DNA from: Bacillota bacterium
GTDB taxonomy: Bacteria > Bacillota > Clostridia > Lachnospirales > Lachnospiraceae
DNA length: 23,154 bases
Assembly: GCA_023423045.1 (NCBI GenBank)
Contig: JAFAGA010000020.1
Location: forward strand, 1-23,154
Direction: 5' to 3'
A program made the position numbers and the translations under genes. The notes under the pieces were generated by a model. That model had not been told where the DNA came from and made no database searches. It was given only the letters and a program-made list of their open reading frames with translations. Shown here in pieces: positions 15,952-23,154 of the stretch (its first letter is position 1; every line of letters starts with the position of its first letter).

Positions 15952-15988
15952 GAACACAAAAAGCTTATTGATCAGAACGGAGATATCG

Positions 15989-16207
15989 ATGGACGAACAA
16001 AGAATTACCAGAATCAACGAATTATACCATAAATCACAGAAGGAAGGCCTGACGGAAGACGAAAAGCAGGAGCAGGCAAAGCTGCGTCAGGAATATGTTG
16101 CCGCAATACGCCAAAGTCTTCGAGGAACCCTGGAGAATGTTTCAATTGTCAATCCGGACGGAACGGTTGAAAAAGCATCCGACCGCAGAAGCAATAAGCA
16201 GGATTAA
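15989..16207 (+). CDS. DUF896 (YnzC-type) small protein
   Basis: A 72-residue protein of the DUF896/UPF0291 family (YnzC in Bacillus). The family pattern is plain: RITRINELYHKSQKEGLTE near the start, then EQAKLRQEYVAAIRQSLRG and a later NPDG. The first half should form two helices and the tail is disordered. I chose ATG 15989 because GGAG lies at 15979-15982. It sits 37 bases after proB, so it is probably part of the proB transcript. The function of the family is unknown. Some Bacillus members are controlled with the SOS response, but no LexA-like site is evident here. Confidence 0.9.
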   Translation: MDEQRITRINELYHKSQKEGLTEDEKQEQAKLRQEYVAAIRQSLRGTLENVSIVNPDGTVEKASDRRSNKQD

Positions 16208-16242
16208 CTTAAAATCAGATTAAAACAGAATAAGCAGAATTT

Positions 16243-16265
16243 AATCATAACTGTCGTGATTTTTT
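16243..16265 (+). terminator. Weak possible intrinsic terminator
   Basis: AATCAT (16243-16248) can pair with GTGATT (16256-16261) with one T-G pair, and six Ts occupy 16260-16265. The stem is short and AT-rich, so termination would be partial at best. It lies between the DUF896 gene and the cyclo-ligase gene. Confidence 0.3.
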
Positions 16266-16284
16266 AAGAATGGGATGATATACT

Positions 16285-16863
16285 ATGACAAAGGCTGATA
16301 TCCGAAGCAGGATGAAATCGGAGCGTACTTTGGTTACGGAGAGAGATAGGCTTGCATGGAATGGGGTCATCTATGACCGGATCATCAATACCGGAGAATA
16401 TGAAAATGCCGCTGCCTTATTTGGTTATGCATCCTTTGGTGCGGAGGCGGATACCGGAAGAATCCTTGCACATGCGCAGAATACGCAGAAAAAGATATAC
16501 CTGCCCAGAGTGGAGACGAAGGAACGGATGGAATTCTATCAGTTTTATGACGGGAGCCGATTATCCGTCAGTAAATTTGGCGTACCCGAGCCGGAGCCGG
16601 ACAAAAAGCTGCTTTATCCCAGGAATGTATCCCGGGAGGAGAGGCCTTTGATGCTGTTGCCGGGGCTGGCCTTTGACCGTGAAGGAAACCGGGTCGGATA
16701 TGGAGCGGGATATTATGATAGATATTTAGCGGCCTTCCCCCAAGATTATTTTTTTAAAGTCGGAATATGCTATGATTTTCAGTTATTGGAACAGGTTCCA
16801 GCGGGAAGTCATGATATCCGGGCGGATATGGTAATCACACCTTCCGGGTGCTTTGGCATATAA
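16285..16863 (+). CDS. 5-formyltetrahydrofolate cyclo-ligase
   Basis: A 192-residue cytoplasmic enzyme (EC 6.3.3.2, YgfA/MTHFS family). It uses ATP to convert 5-formyltetrahydrofolate to 5,10-methenyltetrahydrofolate, returning this storage or inhibitory form to one-carbon metabolism. The N-terminal basic start TKADIRSRMKSER is typical. So is the C-terminal motif LLPGLAFDREGNRVGYGAGY, followed by YDRYL, at about residues 124-148. Length is normal. The ribosome binding site is weak (GGGATGA at about 16272). It lies between DUF896 and proA, with short gaps that suggest one transcript. Identification is firm. Confidence 0.93.
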   Translation: MTKADIRSRMKSERTLVTERDRLAWNGVIYDRIINTGEYENAAALFGYASFGAEADTGRILAHAQNTQKKIYLPRVETKERMEFYQFYDGSRLSVSKFGVPEPEPDKKLLYPRNVSREERPLMLLPGLAFDREGNRVGYGAGYYDRYLAAFPQDYFFKVGICYDFQLLEQVPAGSHDIRADMVITPSGCFGI

Positions 16864-16919
16864 AACTTATACCGGAGCAGGTACAACTGTAACAATCAGA
16901 GAATGAGAGGAGGAATAGA

Positions 16920-18167
16920 ATGAATTATCTTGAACAGCTGGGCTGTAACGCGAAAAAGGCCGCCAGCGCCTTGAACCTGCTGGGGCAGGAGAAGAAGAAC
17001 AATACCTTAAGAGTCTGTGCAAAGGCCCTGGTTGACGCGGAGGAACAGATTCTTGCCGCCAATGAGGAGGATGTGCAGAAGGCGGTTCTTAACGGAATGA
17101 AGAGTTCTCTGGTGGATCGGTTGAGGCTGACACCGGAACGAATTAAGGGAATGTCGGATGCGATTATAGAGGTCTGTTCCTTGCCAGATCCTGTTGGCGA
17201 GGTCCTGTCCATGACAGTGCGCCCTAACGGGCTGACCATCGGACAGAAGGTGGTCCCCCTGGGCGTAATTGGTATTATATATGAATCCAGACCCAATGTT
17301 ACGGCAGATGCTTTCGCGCTGTGCTTTAAGACCGGAAATGCCGTGATTTTACGGGGAGGTTCGGATGCCCTGCAATCCAATAAAGCGATTGTCAAGGCTT
17401 TAAAGGAAGGACTTGGCACCGCCGGGGTAGCAGAATATGCAGTCCAATTGGTAGAGGATACCTCAAGGGAAGCAGCAAGGGATTTCATGAAGCTGAACGG
17501 CTACATAGATGTCTTGATACCGCGGGGCGGAGCCGGACTAATTAAAACGGTAGTGGAAAACAGCACAATTCCCGTGATTGAAACAGGTACGGGCAATTGC
17601 CATATCTATGTGGATGAATACGCGGATCTGGCCATGGCGCTTGATATTATAGACAATGCCAAAACTCAGCGGCTGGGTGTCTGCAATGCCTGTGAATCCC
17701 TGGTGATTCATGAAAAGGTATCCAGGGAGTTCCTGCCCCGGCTTTATGAACGGCTGCATGCCAAGGAGATTGAGATACGGGCGGATGAGCGTGCCTGCGC
17801 CCTGGTCCAGGGGGTGGTGCCTGCAACAGAAGAGGATTATGTGACGGAATATCTGGATAAAATCATTTCTCTTAAGGTCGTGGACAGCATTGAGGAAGCG
17901 ATAGAGCATATCAACCGCTGCAGCACGAAGCATTCTGAGGCAATTATAACCAGGGATTATAATCATTCCATGAAATTCTTAAATGAGATCGATTCCGCAG
18001 CGGTCTACGTCAATGCTTCCACCAGATTTACCGACGGCAATGAATTCGGCTTTGGAGCGGAAATCGGGATCAGCACACAGAAGCTTCATGCCAGGGGTCC
18101 CATGGGATTAAGGGCGCTGACCACCATAAAGTATATTATTTTTGGAAATGGACAGATACGGGAATAG
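16920..18167 (+). CDS. proA: Glutamate-5-semialdehyde dehydrogenase (gamma-glutamyl phosphate reductase)
   Basis: A 415-residue cytoplasmic enzyme that reduces gamma-glutamyl phosphate with NADPH to glutamate-5-semialdehyde, the second step of proline synthesis. It belongs to the aldehyde dehydrogenase superfamily. Visible marks are VPLGVIGIIYESRPNVT, the cofactor segment LRGGSDALQSN, IPRGGAGLI, and the catalytic segment QRLGVCNACESL with the nucleophilic cysteine most likely Cys255. The C-terminal FGFGAEIGISTQKLHARGPM is also typical. GGAGG before ATG 16920 is a strong ribosome binding site. It acts on the product of proB, two genes upstream. In many bacteria proB and proA are adjacent; here they are about 970 bases apart. 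Confidence 0.96.
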   Translation: MNYLEQLGCNAKKAASALNLLGQEKKNNTLRVCAKALVDAEEQILAANEEDVQKAVLNGMKSSLVDRLRLTPERIKGMSDAIIEVCSLPDPVGEVLSMTVRPNGLTIGQKVVPLGVIGIIYESRPNVTADAFALCFKTGNAVILRGGSDALQSNKAIVKALKEGLGTAGVAEYAVQLVEDTSREAARDFMKLNGYIDVLIPRGGAGLIKTVVENSTIPVIETGTGNCHIYVDEYADLAMALDIIDNAKTQRLGVCNACESLVIHEKVSREFLPRLYERLHAKEIEIRADERACALVQGVVPATEEDYVTEYLDKIISLKVVDSIEEAIEHINRCSTKHSEAIITRDYNHSMKFLNEIDSAAVYVNASTRFTDGNEFGFGAEIGISTQKLHARGPMGLRALTTIKYIIFGNGQIRE

Positions 18168-18244
18168 CAATGCTTTGCATGCAGCAGGGATACCAGTGTA
18201 CTTTGAATATTGTTGTAACAGTTTGAAAGGGAAAGGGATAGTAC

Positions 18245-19216
18245 ATGGAAGAAAAAAAGATATATGATTTTCCTTCAAAGAAGGGCTTTGGCGGCTTTAT
18301 GAAGCGTTTTGGCAAGCTCTTTGGCCTTATTGCCATAATATTAATTGCCGTCATCTTATCCTCCAGCTCGTTTTTTACCATCTCGGAGCAGGAGCAGGCA
18401 GTGGTTACCACCTTGGGCAAGGCGAAGACTGTCAATACGGCGGGCTTGCATTTTAAAATCCCCTTTATTCAGGAGGTTCAGAAAGTTAATACCACGATTC
18501 AGGGATTGTCCATCGGTTATGATTTAAGCACAGGCGACAAAAATGAGTCAGAATCAATGATGATTACCCAGGATTTTAATTTTGTTAATGTGGATTTTTT
18601 CCTGGAATATAAGGTTTCCGATCCGGTCAAAGCGGTATATGCTTCCGAGGAGCCGATAATCATACTGAAGAATATTGCGCAGAGCAGTATCCGGATGGTG
18701 GTGGGCGGCTATAATGTTGACAGCGTAATTACCACCGGAAAATATGAGATTCAATCTGCGATTAAGACCACCATTCTTGAGAAGCTGGAACAGCAGGATA
18801 TCGGCATCCAATTGGTAAATATTACAATTCAGGATTCCGAGCCTCCCACCGATGCAGTAATGGAAGCCTTCAAATCGGTTGAAACTGCAAAGCAGGGCAA
18901 GGAAACGGCAGTAAATAATGCCAATAAATACCGGAACGAGCAGCTGCCTCAGGCGGAAGCCAAGGTTGATAAAATATTGCAGGATGCGCAGACTTCCAAG
19001 ACACAGCGTGTTAATACAGCCCATGCAGAGGTAGCCCGTTTTAATGAAATGTATAAAGAATACAGCAAATATCCGCTGATTACAAAGCAGAGAATGTTTT
19101 ATGAAGCGATGGAGGATGTTCTTCCTTCCTTGAAGGTGATTATTGATAGCGGAGATTCCGCGGTGCAGAAGCTGCTTCCGTTGGATAGCCTGCTGGAAGG
19201 AGGGAATGTGCAATGA
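18245..19216 (+). CDS. hflK: SPFH-family membrane protein HflK
   Basis: A 323-residue membrane protein of the SPFH/band-7 superfamily, HflK type. There is a short cytoplasmic N-terminus, one membrane helix at about 25-44, then an SPFH domain (about 45-210) beginning TISEQEQAVVTTLGKAKTVN. An alpha-helical region rich in Ala, Glu and Lys (about 215-300) is suited to coiled-coil assembly. In E. coli HflK and HflC form a large cage around the FtsH protease and modulate it; no ftsH gene is in this window. The start has a purine-rich ribosome binding site (GAAAGGGAAAGGG) upstream. It overlaps hflC by four bases (ATGA), which implies coupled translation and a paired complex. By the usual topology, the bulk of the protein lies outside the membrane. 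Confidence 0.87.
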   Translation: MEEKKIYDFPSKKGFGGFMKRFGKLFGLIAIILIAVILSSSSFFTISEQEQAVVTTLGKAKTVNTAGLHFKIPFIQEVQKVNTTIQGLSIGYDLSTGDKNESESMMITQDFNFVNVDFFLEYKVSDPVKAVYASEEPIIILKNIAQSSIRMVVGGYNVDSVITTGKYEIQSAIKTTILEKLEQQDIGIQLVNITIQDSEPPTDAVMEAFKSVETAKQGKETAVNNANKYRNEQLPQAEAKVDKILQDAQTSKTQRVNTAHAEVARFNEMYKEYSKYPLITKQRMFYEAMEDVLPSLKVIIDSGDSAVQKLLPLDSLLEGGNVQ

Positions 19217-20094
19217 AAAAGGTAAAGAGATTTAGCGGAATTCTGGTAACGCTCCTGGTGATTGCAGGTGTAATCACCTTATTATCAACGGCAATCATCA
19301 CGAAGGAGAATCAATACACCTTAGTGAAGCGCTTCGGTAAGATTGAGCGGGTGAACAGTGAAGCAGGCTTATCCCTGCGTACCCCCTTCATTGAAACGGT
19401 AGATGTGCTCCCTAAGAATATACAGTTTTATGACATGAAGGAATCCGATGTTATTACCATGGATAAAAAAACCATGGTTGCCGACAGCTATGTTCTGTGG
19501 AAGATAAAGAATCCTATTCTTTTTGCCCAGACTCTGAATTCCTCCGTAGCAGCAGCCGAAGGAAGAATTGATTCCATTGTCTATAATGCGATGAAGAATG
19601 TTATCAGCAGCCTGTCCCAGGCGGATGTCATCAGCGGCAGGGATGGAGAGTTGAATCAGGCATTTATGGAGAATATTGGAGATTCTATGGAGCCCTATGG
19701 GATAGAGCTGATTTCGGTAGAGACAAAACATCTGGATCTTCCCAGCGACAACAAGAATGCCGTATTTGAGCGTATGATTTCCGAGCGAGCTCAGATGGCC
19801 GCAACCTATACGGCGGAAGGAGAATCGGAGGCTCAGAAGATCCGTAATACCACGGATAAGGAGGTTGCCATCAGCATCTCCAATGCGGAAGCGGAGGCCG
19901 CCAAGATCACCGCTGAAGGGGAAGCAGAATATATGAGAATTCTTTCCCAAGCGTATTCCAGCGAAGCCAAAAGCGAGTTTTACACCTTCATCCGTTCTCT
20001 GGAAGCGGCAAGAGTTTCCTTAAGCGGCAATAATAAGACCTTGATTTTATCGGAGGATTCACCGATTGCACAAATCTTTTATGAAATAAAGTAA
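19213..20094 (+). CDS. hflC: SPFH-family membrane protein HflC
   Basis: A 293-residue partner of HflK. One membrane helix (about 7-29) is followed by an SPFH domain starting TKENQYTLVKRFGKIERVN. A helical region has the HflC-type sequence SERAQMAATYTAEGESEAQK and an Ala-Glu-rich repeat with AEAEAAKITAEGEAEYMR (about 195-245). The conserved end with SEFYTFIRSLEA is present. It starts within the last codons of hflK by an ATGA overlap, so the two products are probably made in equal amounts. The pair should form a membrane microdomain-like complex. No clear terminator follows; the 174 or so bases after it hold small inverted repeats only. Confidence 0.88.
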   Translation: MKKVKRFSGILVTLLVIAGVITLLSTAIITKENQYTLVKRFGKIERVNSEAGLSLRTPFIETVDVLPKNIQFYDMKESDVITMDKKTMVADSYVLWKIKNPILFAQTLNSSVAAAEGRIDSIVYNAMKNVISSLSQADVISGRDGELNQAFMENIGDSMEPYGIELISVETKHLDLPSDNKNAVFERMISERAQMAATYTAEGESEAQKIRNTTDKEVAISISNAEAEAAKITAEGEAEYMRILSQAYSSEAKSEFYTFIRSLEAARVSLSGNNKTLILSEDSPIAQIFYEIK

Positions 20095-20283
20095 ATCTTA
20101 ATCCAAGGCTGATATACAACTAAGGATCACTTGTTAATAATGGCGGGTCATTATGCAAGATAATATCATAAAAAAAGAAGTATCTCATATAATTATGTGA
20201 AGAATCGTTCTTATCGCGGGTGGTGTGAATTATAAGAAGTATAACCTGCATTTTCCCGATATGAGTTAATGATAAGGAAAGGT

Positions 20284-21288
20284 ATGAGTATTCATATGAT
20301 TATTGACTTGACAGAGCCGGATTTTAATTATGATAAATATATTGAGGCGGCAAAATGCCTGGCAAAACAATATAACGGCATACTTAAATATGTCACGATT
20401 GGCGAATCCCATGACAATCGTGACATTATTTTGCTGAAATTGGGACGAGGGCAAAAGTACCTGGTTTGCTGCGGCGGAGTCCATGCCAGGGAAATTATTA
20501 ATCCTGTTGTATTGCTGGGAATTACGGAATACTATGCGGATTTGTATATTAATTACCGCCAGCAGAAAATTGATCTTAAGAGAAAGCTTGGCAATCCCAA
20601 TGTACATCTGAAAGAGGAATATGAGCAGATGCTCTATGGTGCCTGTATTTATGAGCTGCTGCACACCTATACCATACTAATGGTTCCTCTTTTGAACCCG
20701 GACGGATATATGATTGCACAAAAAGGTTTTGACAGCATTCGCGATCCCCAGTTGAGGCAAAGCTGCATCGCTATGAAACAGGAATATCTGAGTTGGAAGG
20801 CAAATGCCAGAGGAATTGATATTAATCGGAATTTCCCGAGCCAGTTCTGGGTCAAAAAATTCGAAGGAGATTTTCCGGCCAGTGAAAATGAAACAAAAGC
20901 CTTAATCCGGCTGTTCCATGAGTATAAAAGCCTGGGCTTTTTGGATTTCCATTCCAGAGGAAAATCAATCTATTATTACCGCAACAGGATGCCGGACAGC
21001 TATAATCAAAGGCAATTGGAGCTGGCAGAGCGGCTTCGGCGGATCACCAATTATGAGCTGGAGCCTCCGGAGGAGGAGATTGATGTCGGTGATAGCGGAG
21101 GGAATACAGTTCATTATTATTCGGAAAACTTCCATAAGCCGGCACTGACCATCGAAACAGTGGAGGATGAGGCTGGGTTTCCCTTGGAGGATCAATATCG
21201 GATAGCCACCTTTAAGGAACTGAAATTATTGATCCCGGAGTTTGGGAATATGCTCCTTTCCTCCTCCAATGACATGATGAAGGAGTGA
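20284..21288 (+). CDS. M14-family zinc carboxypeptidase or muropeptide endopeptidase
   Basis: A 334-residue zinc peptidase of family M14. Zinc ligands are H67 and E70 in GGVHAREI and H223 in FLDFHSRG. The substrate-binding DINRNFPSQF (N181, R182) and the NPDGY segment are present, and the catalytic glutamate is E291 in LTIETVEDEAG. No signal peptide, membrane helix or LysM repeat is present, so it should be cytoplasmic. That fits gamma-D-glutamyl-diaminopimelate endopeptidases of the cytoplasmic type known from spore-forming bacilli, but other peptide substrates are possible. The start is uncertain: ATG at 20269, 20284 or 20296. I prefer 20284, with AAGGA at 20274-20278. The preceding gap 20095-20283 has no gene. 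Family is firm; substrate is inference. Confidence 0.87.
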   Translation: MSIHMIIDLTEPDFNYDKYIEAAKCLAKQYNGILKYVTIGESHDNRDIILLKLGRGQKYLVCCGGVHAREIINPVVLLGITEYYADLYINYRQQKIDLKRKLGNPNVHLKEEYEQMLYGACIYELLHTYTILMVPLLNPDGYMIAQKGFDSIRDPQLRQSCIAMKQEYLSWKANARGIDINRNFPSQFWVKKFEGDFPASENETKALIRLFHEYKSLGFLDFHSRGKSIYYYRNRMPDSYNQRQLELAERLRRITNYELEPPEEEIDVGDSGGNTVHYYSENFHKPALTIETVEDEAGFPLEDQYRIATFKELKLLIPEFGNMLLSSSNDMMKE

Positions 21289-21350
21289 AAACATTGATGG
21301 AGATAGTTGAACCAGGTGTGCCCTGTTTTAACCATCTCCATCAATGTTTT
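21288..21350. repeat. 21-bp inverted repeat directly after the M14 gene, possible terminator
   Basis: The arms 21288-21308 and 21330-21350 are reverse complements at 20 of 21 positions. The left arm starts with the last base of the M14 stop codon. The 21-base centre holds a nested CAGG-TGTGC-CCTG hairpin. The ends are AAAA and TTTT, so it could terminate transcription from either side, though the T-run is only four long and is part of the stem. The single mismatch is A-C on the + strand and G-U in minus-strand RNA. Confidence 0.65.
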
Positions 21351-21369
21351 GGTAATTTCGAAAATTCTG

Positions 21370-21407
21370 TTTACAAACCATATGGAAAAATGTTATACAT
21401 ATGTATA
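21370..21407 (+). promoter_or_regulatory. Possible miaB promoter overlapped by a 14-bp palindrome
   Basis: TTTACA (21370-21375) and TATACA (21394-21399) are 18 bases apart and resemble a sigma-A promoter. The -10 box is the first part of the perfect palindrome TATACATATGTATA (21394-21407). A regulator binding there would block the promoter. The region is AT-rich and the match is moderate. It lies about 105 bases before the miaB start. Confidence 0.4.
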
Positions 21408-21510
21408 TGCATCTTGAATGGAGAATGGGTAAAGGAATTGTTTTACGATTTCTTTGCGAGTATTGTGTTGCGCCAAATTCGCAGCCGGTAGACGAAAATG
21501 GAGGGTTATT

Positions 21511-22953
21511 ATGGAATTTGAGTTTGACAAAATAGATATTACAAAGGAACCGCCCGAAGAGGAGCCCCAGCGTCAATGGTATTATATCGCAAAATGCAGG
21601 GAGGTCATTAAAAAAAGAAGTGAAGAGTATCAAAGGCCTCTGACCTATTGTATTACCACCTTCGGCTGTCAGATGAACAGCAGGGATTCGGAGAAAATAG
21701 CCGGTATTCTGAAGCAAATCGGATATGTGGAGGTGGATTCCGAGGATGCGGATTTTGTAATCTATAATACCTGCACCGTAAGAGAGAATGCCAACAACCG
21801 CGTCTATGGAAGGCTTGGATTTGTAGGGAAGCTCAAGAAGAAGCATCCGGGTATGATTATTGCGCTATGCGGATGCATGATGCAGGAGCCCTCGGCAGTG
21901 GAGAAGATTCAGAACAGCTACCGTTTTGTTGATATTATCTTTGGCACTCACAATATATTCAAACTGGCGGAATTATTGCAGATACGGCTGGATTCCAAGA
22001 GAATGGTTATTGATTTGTGGAAGAATACGGAGTTGATTGTCGAGAACCTGCCCAATGACCGTAAATACCAATTTAAAGCCGGAGTTAACATCATGTTCGG
22101 CTGTAATAACTTCTGCAGCTACTGTATTGTTCCCTTTGTAAGGGGCAGGGAGAGAAGCAGGAATCCGGAGGATATTCTGGAGGAGATTCGCGGACTGGCG
22201 AAGGACGGCGTTGTAGAAATCATGCTGCTGGGACAGAATGTGAATTCCTATGGCAAGAATCTGGAGAATCCGGTTACCTTTGCCCAGCTGCTGCAAAAAA
22301 TTGAGGACATTGACGGAATTGAGCGGATCCGCTTTATGACTTCCCATCCCAAGGATTTGTCCGATGAATTAATTGAGGTTATGAAACATAGCGAAAAGAT
22401 CTGCAAGCATCTGCATTTACCGATTCAATCCGGCAGCAGCAGATTGTTAAAGATCATGAACCGCCGCTATACCAAGGAAAGCTATCTGGAATTGGTGGAT
22501 AAGATCAGGGCAGCAGTTCCGGACATCTCCCTGACCACCGATATTATCGTTGGTTTTCCCGGTGAGACGGAGGAGGACTTTGAGGAAACTATGGATGTAG
22601 TCAGAAGGGTGGGCTATGACAGTGCCTTTACCTTCCTGTATTCCAAGCGGACAGGGACGCCTGCGGCGACCATGGAGGGTCAGGTGGAGGAGCCGGTGGC
22701 AAGCCGTCGTTTTGACCGGCTGCTGAAGGAGATTCAGAACAGTTCTGCCAAGTCTGCTGGAAAGGACGAGGACACCATACAGAAGGTTCTTGTGGAGGAA
22801 ATAAATGACCAGGATCCGGAGCTTTTAACCGGACGCCTCAGCAATAATTTATTGGTTCATTTTAAAGGTCCCAAGGAATTGGTCGGAACCATTGTGCAGG
22901 TGCATTTGAAGGAGAGCAGGGGCTTTTATTACATGGGAAGCTATGTGAATTAG
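21511..22953 (+). CDS. miaB: tRNA-2-methylthio-N6-isopentenyladenosine synthase MiaB
   Basis: A 480-residue radical-SAM methylthiotransferase that adds a methylthio group to i6A37 in tRNAs reading UNN codons. Domains in order: an N-terminal UPF0004 domain whose cluster cysteines are C53 (FGCQMNSRDSE), C88 (NTCTVREN) and C122 (LCGCMMQE); the radical-SAM domain with C198, C202 and C205 in CNNFCSYC; and a C-terminal TRAM domain ending KESRGFYYMGSYVN. Both iron-sulfur clusters can therefore form. About 60 residues precede the UPF0004 domain, longer than in E. coli but normal in Firmicutes. I chose ATG 21511 because GGAGG lies at 21500-21504; an upstream start at 21454 adds residues without family similarity. 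In relatives mutS often follows miaB; here the next 200 bases contain no + strand gene. Confidence 0.96.
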   Translation: MEFEFDKIDITKEPPEEEPQRQWYYIAKCREVIKKRSEEYQRPLTYCITTFGCQMNSRDSEKIAGILKQIGYVEVDSEDADFVIYNTCTVRENANNRVYGRLGFVGKLKKKHPGMIIALCGCMMQEPSAVEKIQNSYRFVDIIFGTHNIFKLAELLQIRLDSKRMVIDLWKNTELIVENLPNDRKYQFKAGVNIMFGCNNFCSYCIVPFVRGRERSRNPEDILEEIRGLAKDGVVEIMLLGQNVNSYGKNLENPVTFAQLLQKIEDIDGIERIRFMTSHPKDLSDELIEVMKHSEKICKHLHLPIQSGSSRLLKIMNRRYTKESYLELVDKIRAAVPDISLTTDIIVGFPGETEEDFEETMDVVRRVGYDSAFTFLYSKRTGTPAATMEGQVEEPVASRRFDRLLKEIQNSSAKSAGKDEDTIQKVLVEEINDQDPELLTGRLSNNLLVHFKGPKELVGTIVQVHLKESRGFYYMGSYVN

Positions 22954-23025
22954 AGAGCAGGAAGTGTTATTCTGAATAATTAGTCAAAAATCCGTTTAAA
23001 AATAATATATTTCAGATTATATAAA

Positions 23026-23039
23026 TAACTGTACAGTTA
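23026..23039. promoter_or_regulatory. 14-bp perfect palindrome, possible operator
   Basis: TAACTGTACAGTTA is a perfect palindrome in the AT-rich region after miaB. It resembles a dimeric repressor site, but no regulator is known here. It may also be chance in AT-rich DNA. Confidence 0.3.
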
Positions 23040-23053
23040 AAAGTTTTATAACC

Positions 23054-23154
23054 CTAAGAAGCCTTCGTTTCCTCAGAAATATCAGGCTTTTCCTGCTTGC
23101 TTTGAATATATCGTGTTATGCTTAATTCAGGCTTTTTAGCCATAATGCGAAAAA
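23054..23154 (-). CDS. Possible C-terminal end of a minus-strand gene running off the window
   Basis: On the minus strand a frame is open from the window end to TAG at 23056-23054, giving at least 32 residues. It includes MAKKPELSITRYIQSKQEKP and ends in a Ser- and Glu-rich tail. An internal ATG at 23143 has no visible ribosome binding site within the eleven bases available, so it is more likely the end of a longer protein than a complete small one. The hydrophilic composition is protein-like, but the length is too short for identification. If real, it would be convergent with miaB. I do not recognise it. Confidence 0.25.
   Translation of the reverse strand, partial: FRIMAKKPELSITRYIQSKQEKPDISEETKAS

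Noticed and set aside
21285..21491. 68-residue + strand reading frame between the M14 gene and miaB
   Set aside because: It runs through an inverted repeat and a putative promoter, has no family similarity, and overlaps the M14 stop.

Overview
The window looks like a chromosomal segment of an endospore-forming member of the Clostridia, most probably a Lachnospiraceae (clostridial cluster XIVa) relative. The evidence is the sporulation genes yqfC, yqfD and a BofC-like gene, strong GGAGG-type ribosome binding sites, uniform codon use, and familiar gene blocks. All full-length genes lie on the + strand. I see no tRNA, rRNA, CRISPR array, transposase or phage gene, and no base-composition break suggesting a transferred island. 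The species is not determinable from the window.

Layout. (1) 80-4905: a tight cluster yqfC-yqfD-phoH-yqfF(pgpH)-ybeY with overlapping genes, combining sporulation proteins, a PhoH ATPase, a shortened and degenerate relative of the cyclic-di-AMP phosphodiesterase PgpH, and the rRNA-processing endonuclease YbeY. (2) 4945-8031: a DUF3048 (YerB-type) lipoprotein, a folded intergenic element, and a SpoVB/MurJ-type flippase ending in a strong terminator. (3) 8178-11695: a well-formed promoter, a sensor with an ABC substrate-binding-like domain fused to GGDEF and EAL domains, then a membrane-anchored BofC-like protein. (4) 11700-14922: a long inverted repeat, a second good promoter, and two flavoproteins (HI0933 type and COG2509 type). 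(5) 15094-18167: proline synthesis genes proB and proA separated by a DUF896 gene and a 5-formyltetrahydrofolate cyclo-ligase gene. (6) 18245-22953: the SPFH pair hflK-hflC, a cytoplasmic M14 zinc peptidase and the tRNA methylthiotransferase miaB. The last 200 bases hold a palindrome and possibly the tail of a minus-strand gene.

Most genes are housekeeping. Two kinds of signal deserve a second look. The first is the PgpH relative, which lacks the extracellular domain and appears to have lost several HD metal ligands (HD is HE). The second is a set of structured intergenic elements: near-perfect inverted repeats at 11700-11845 and 21288-21350, a multi-hairpin element at 6065-6237, a 23-bp direct repeat enclosing two hairpins at 14911-15020, and 18-bp tandem repeats at 4268-4339. 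I did not find a clear multi-gene novel system such as a defence locus, and I do not claim one.
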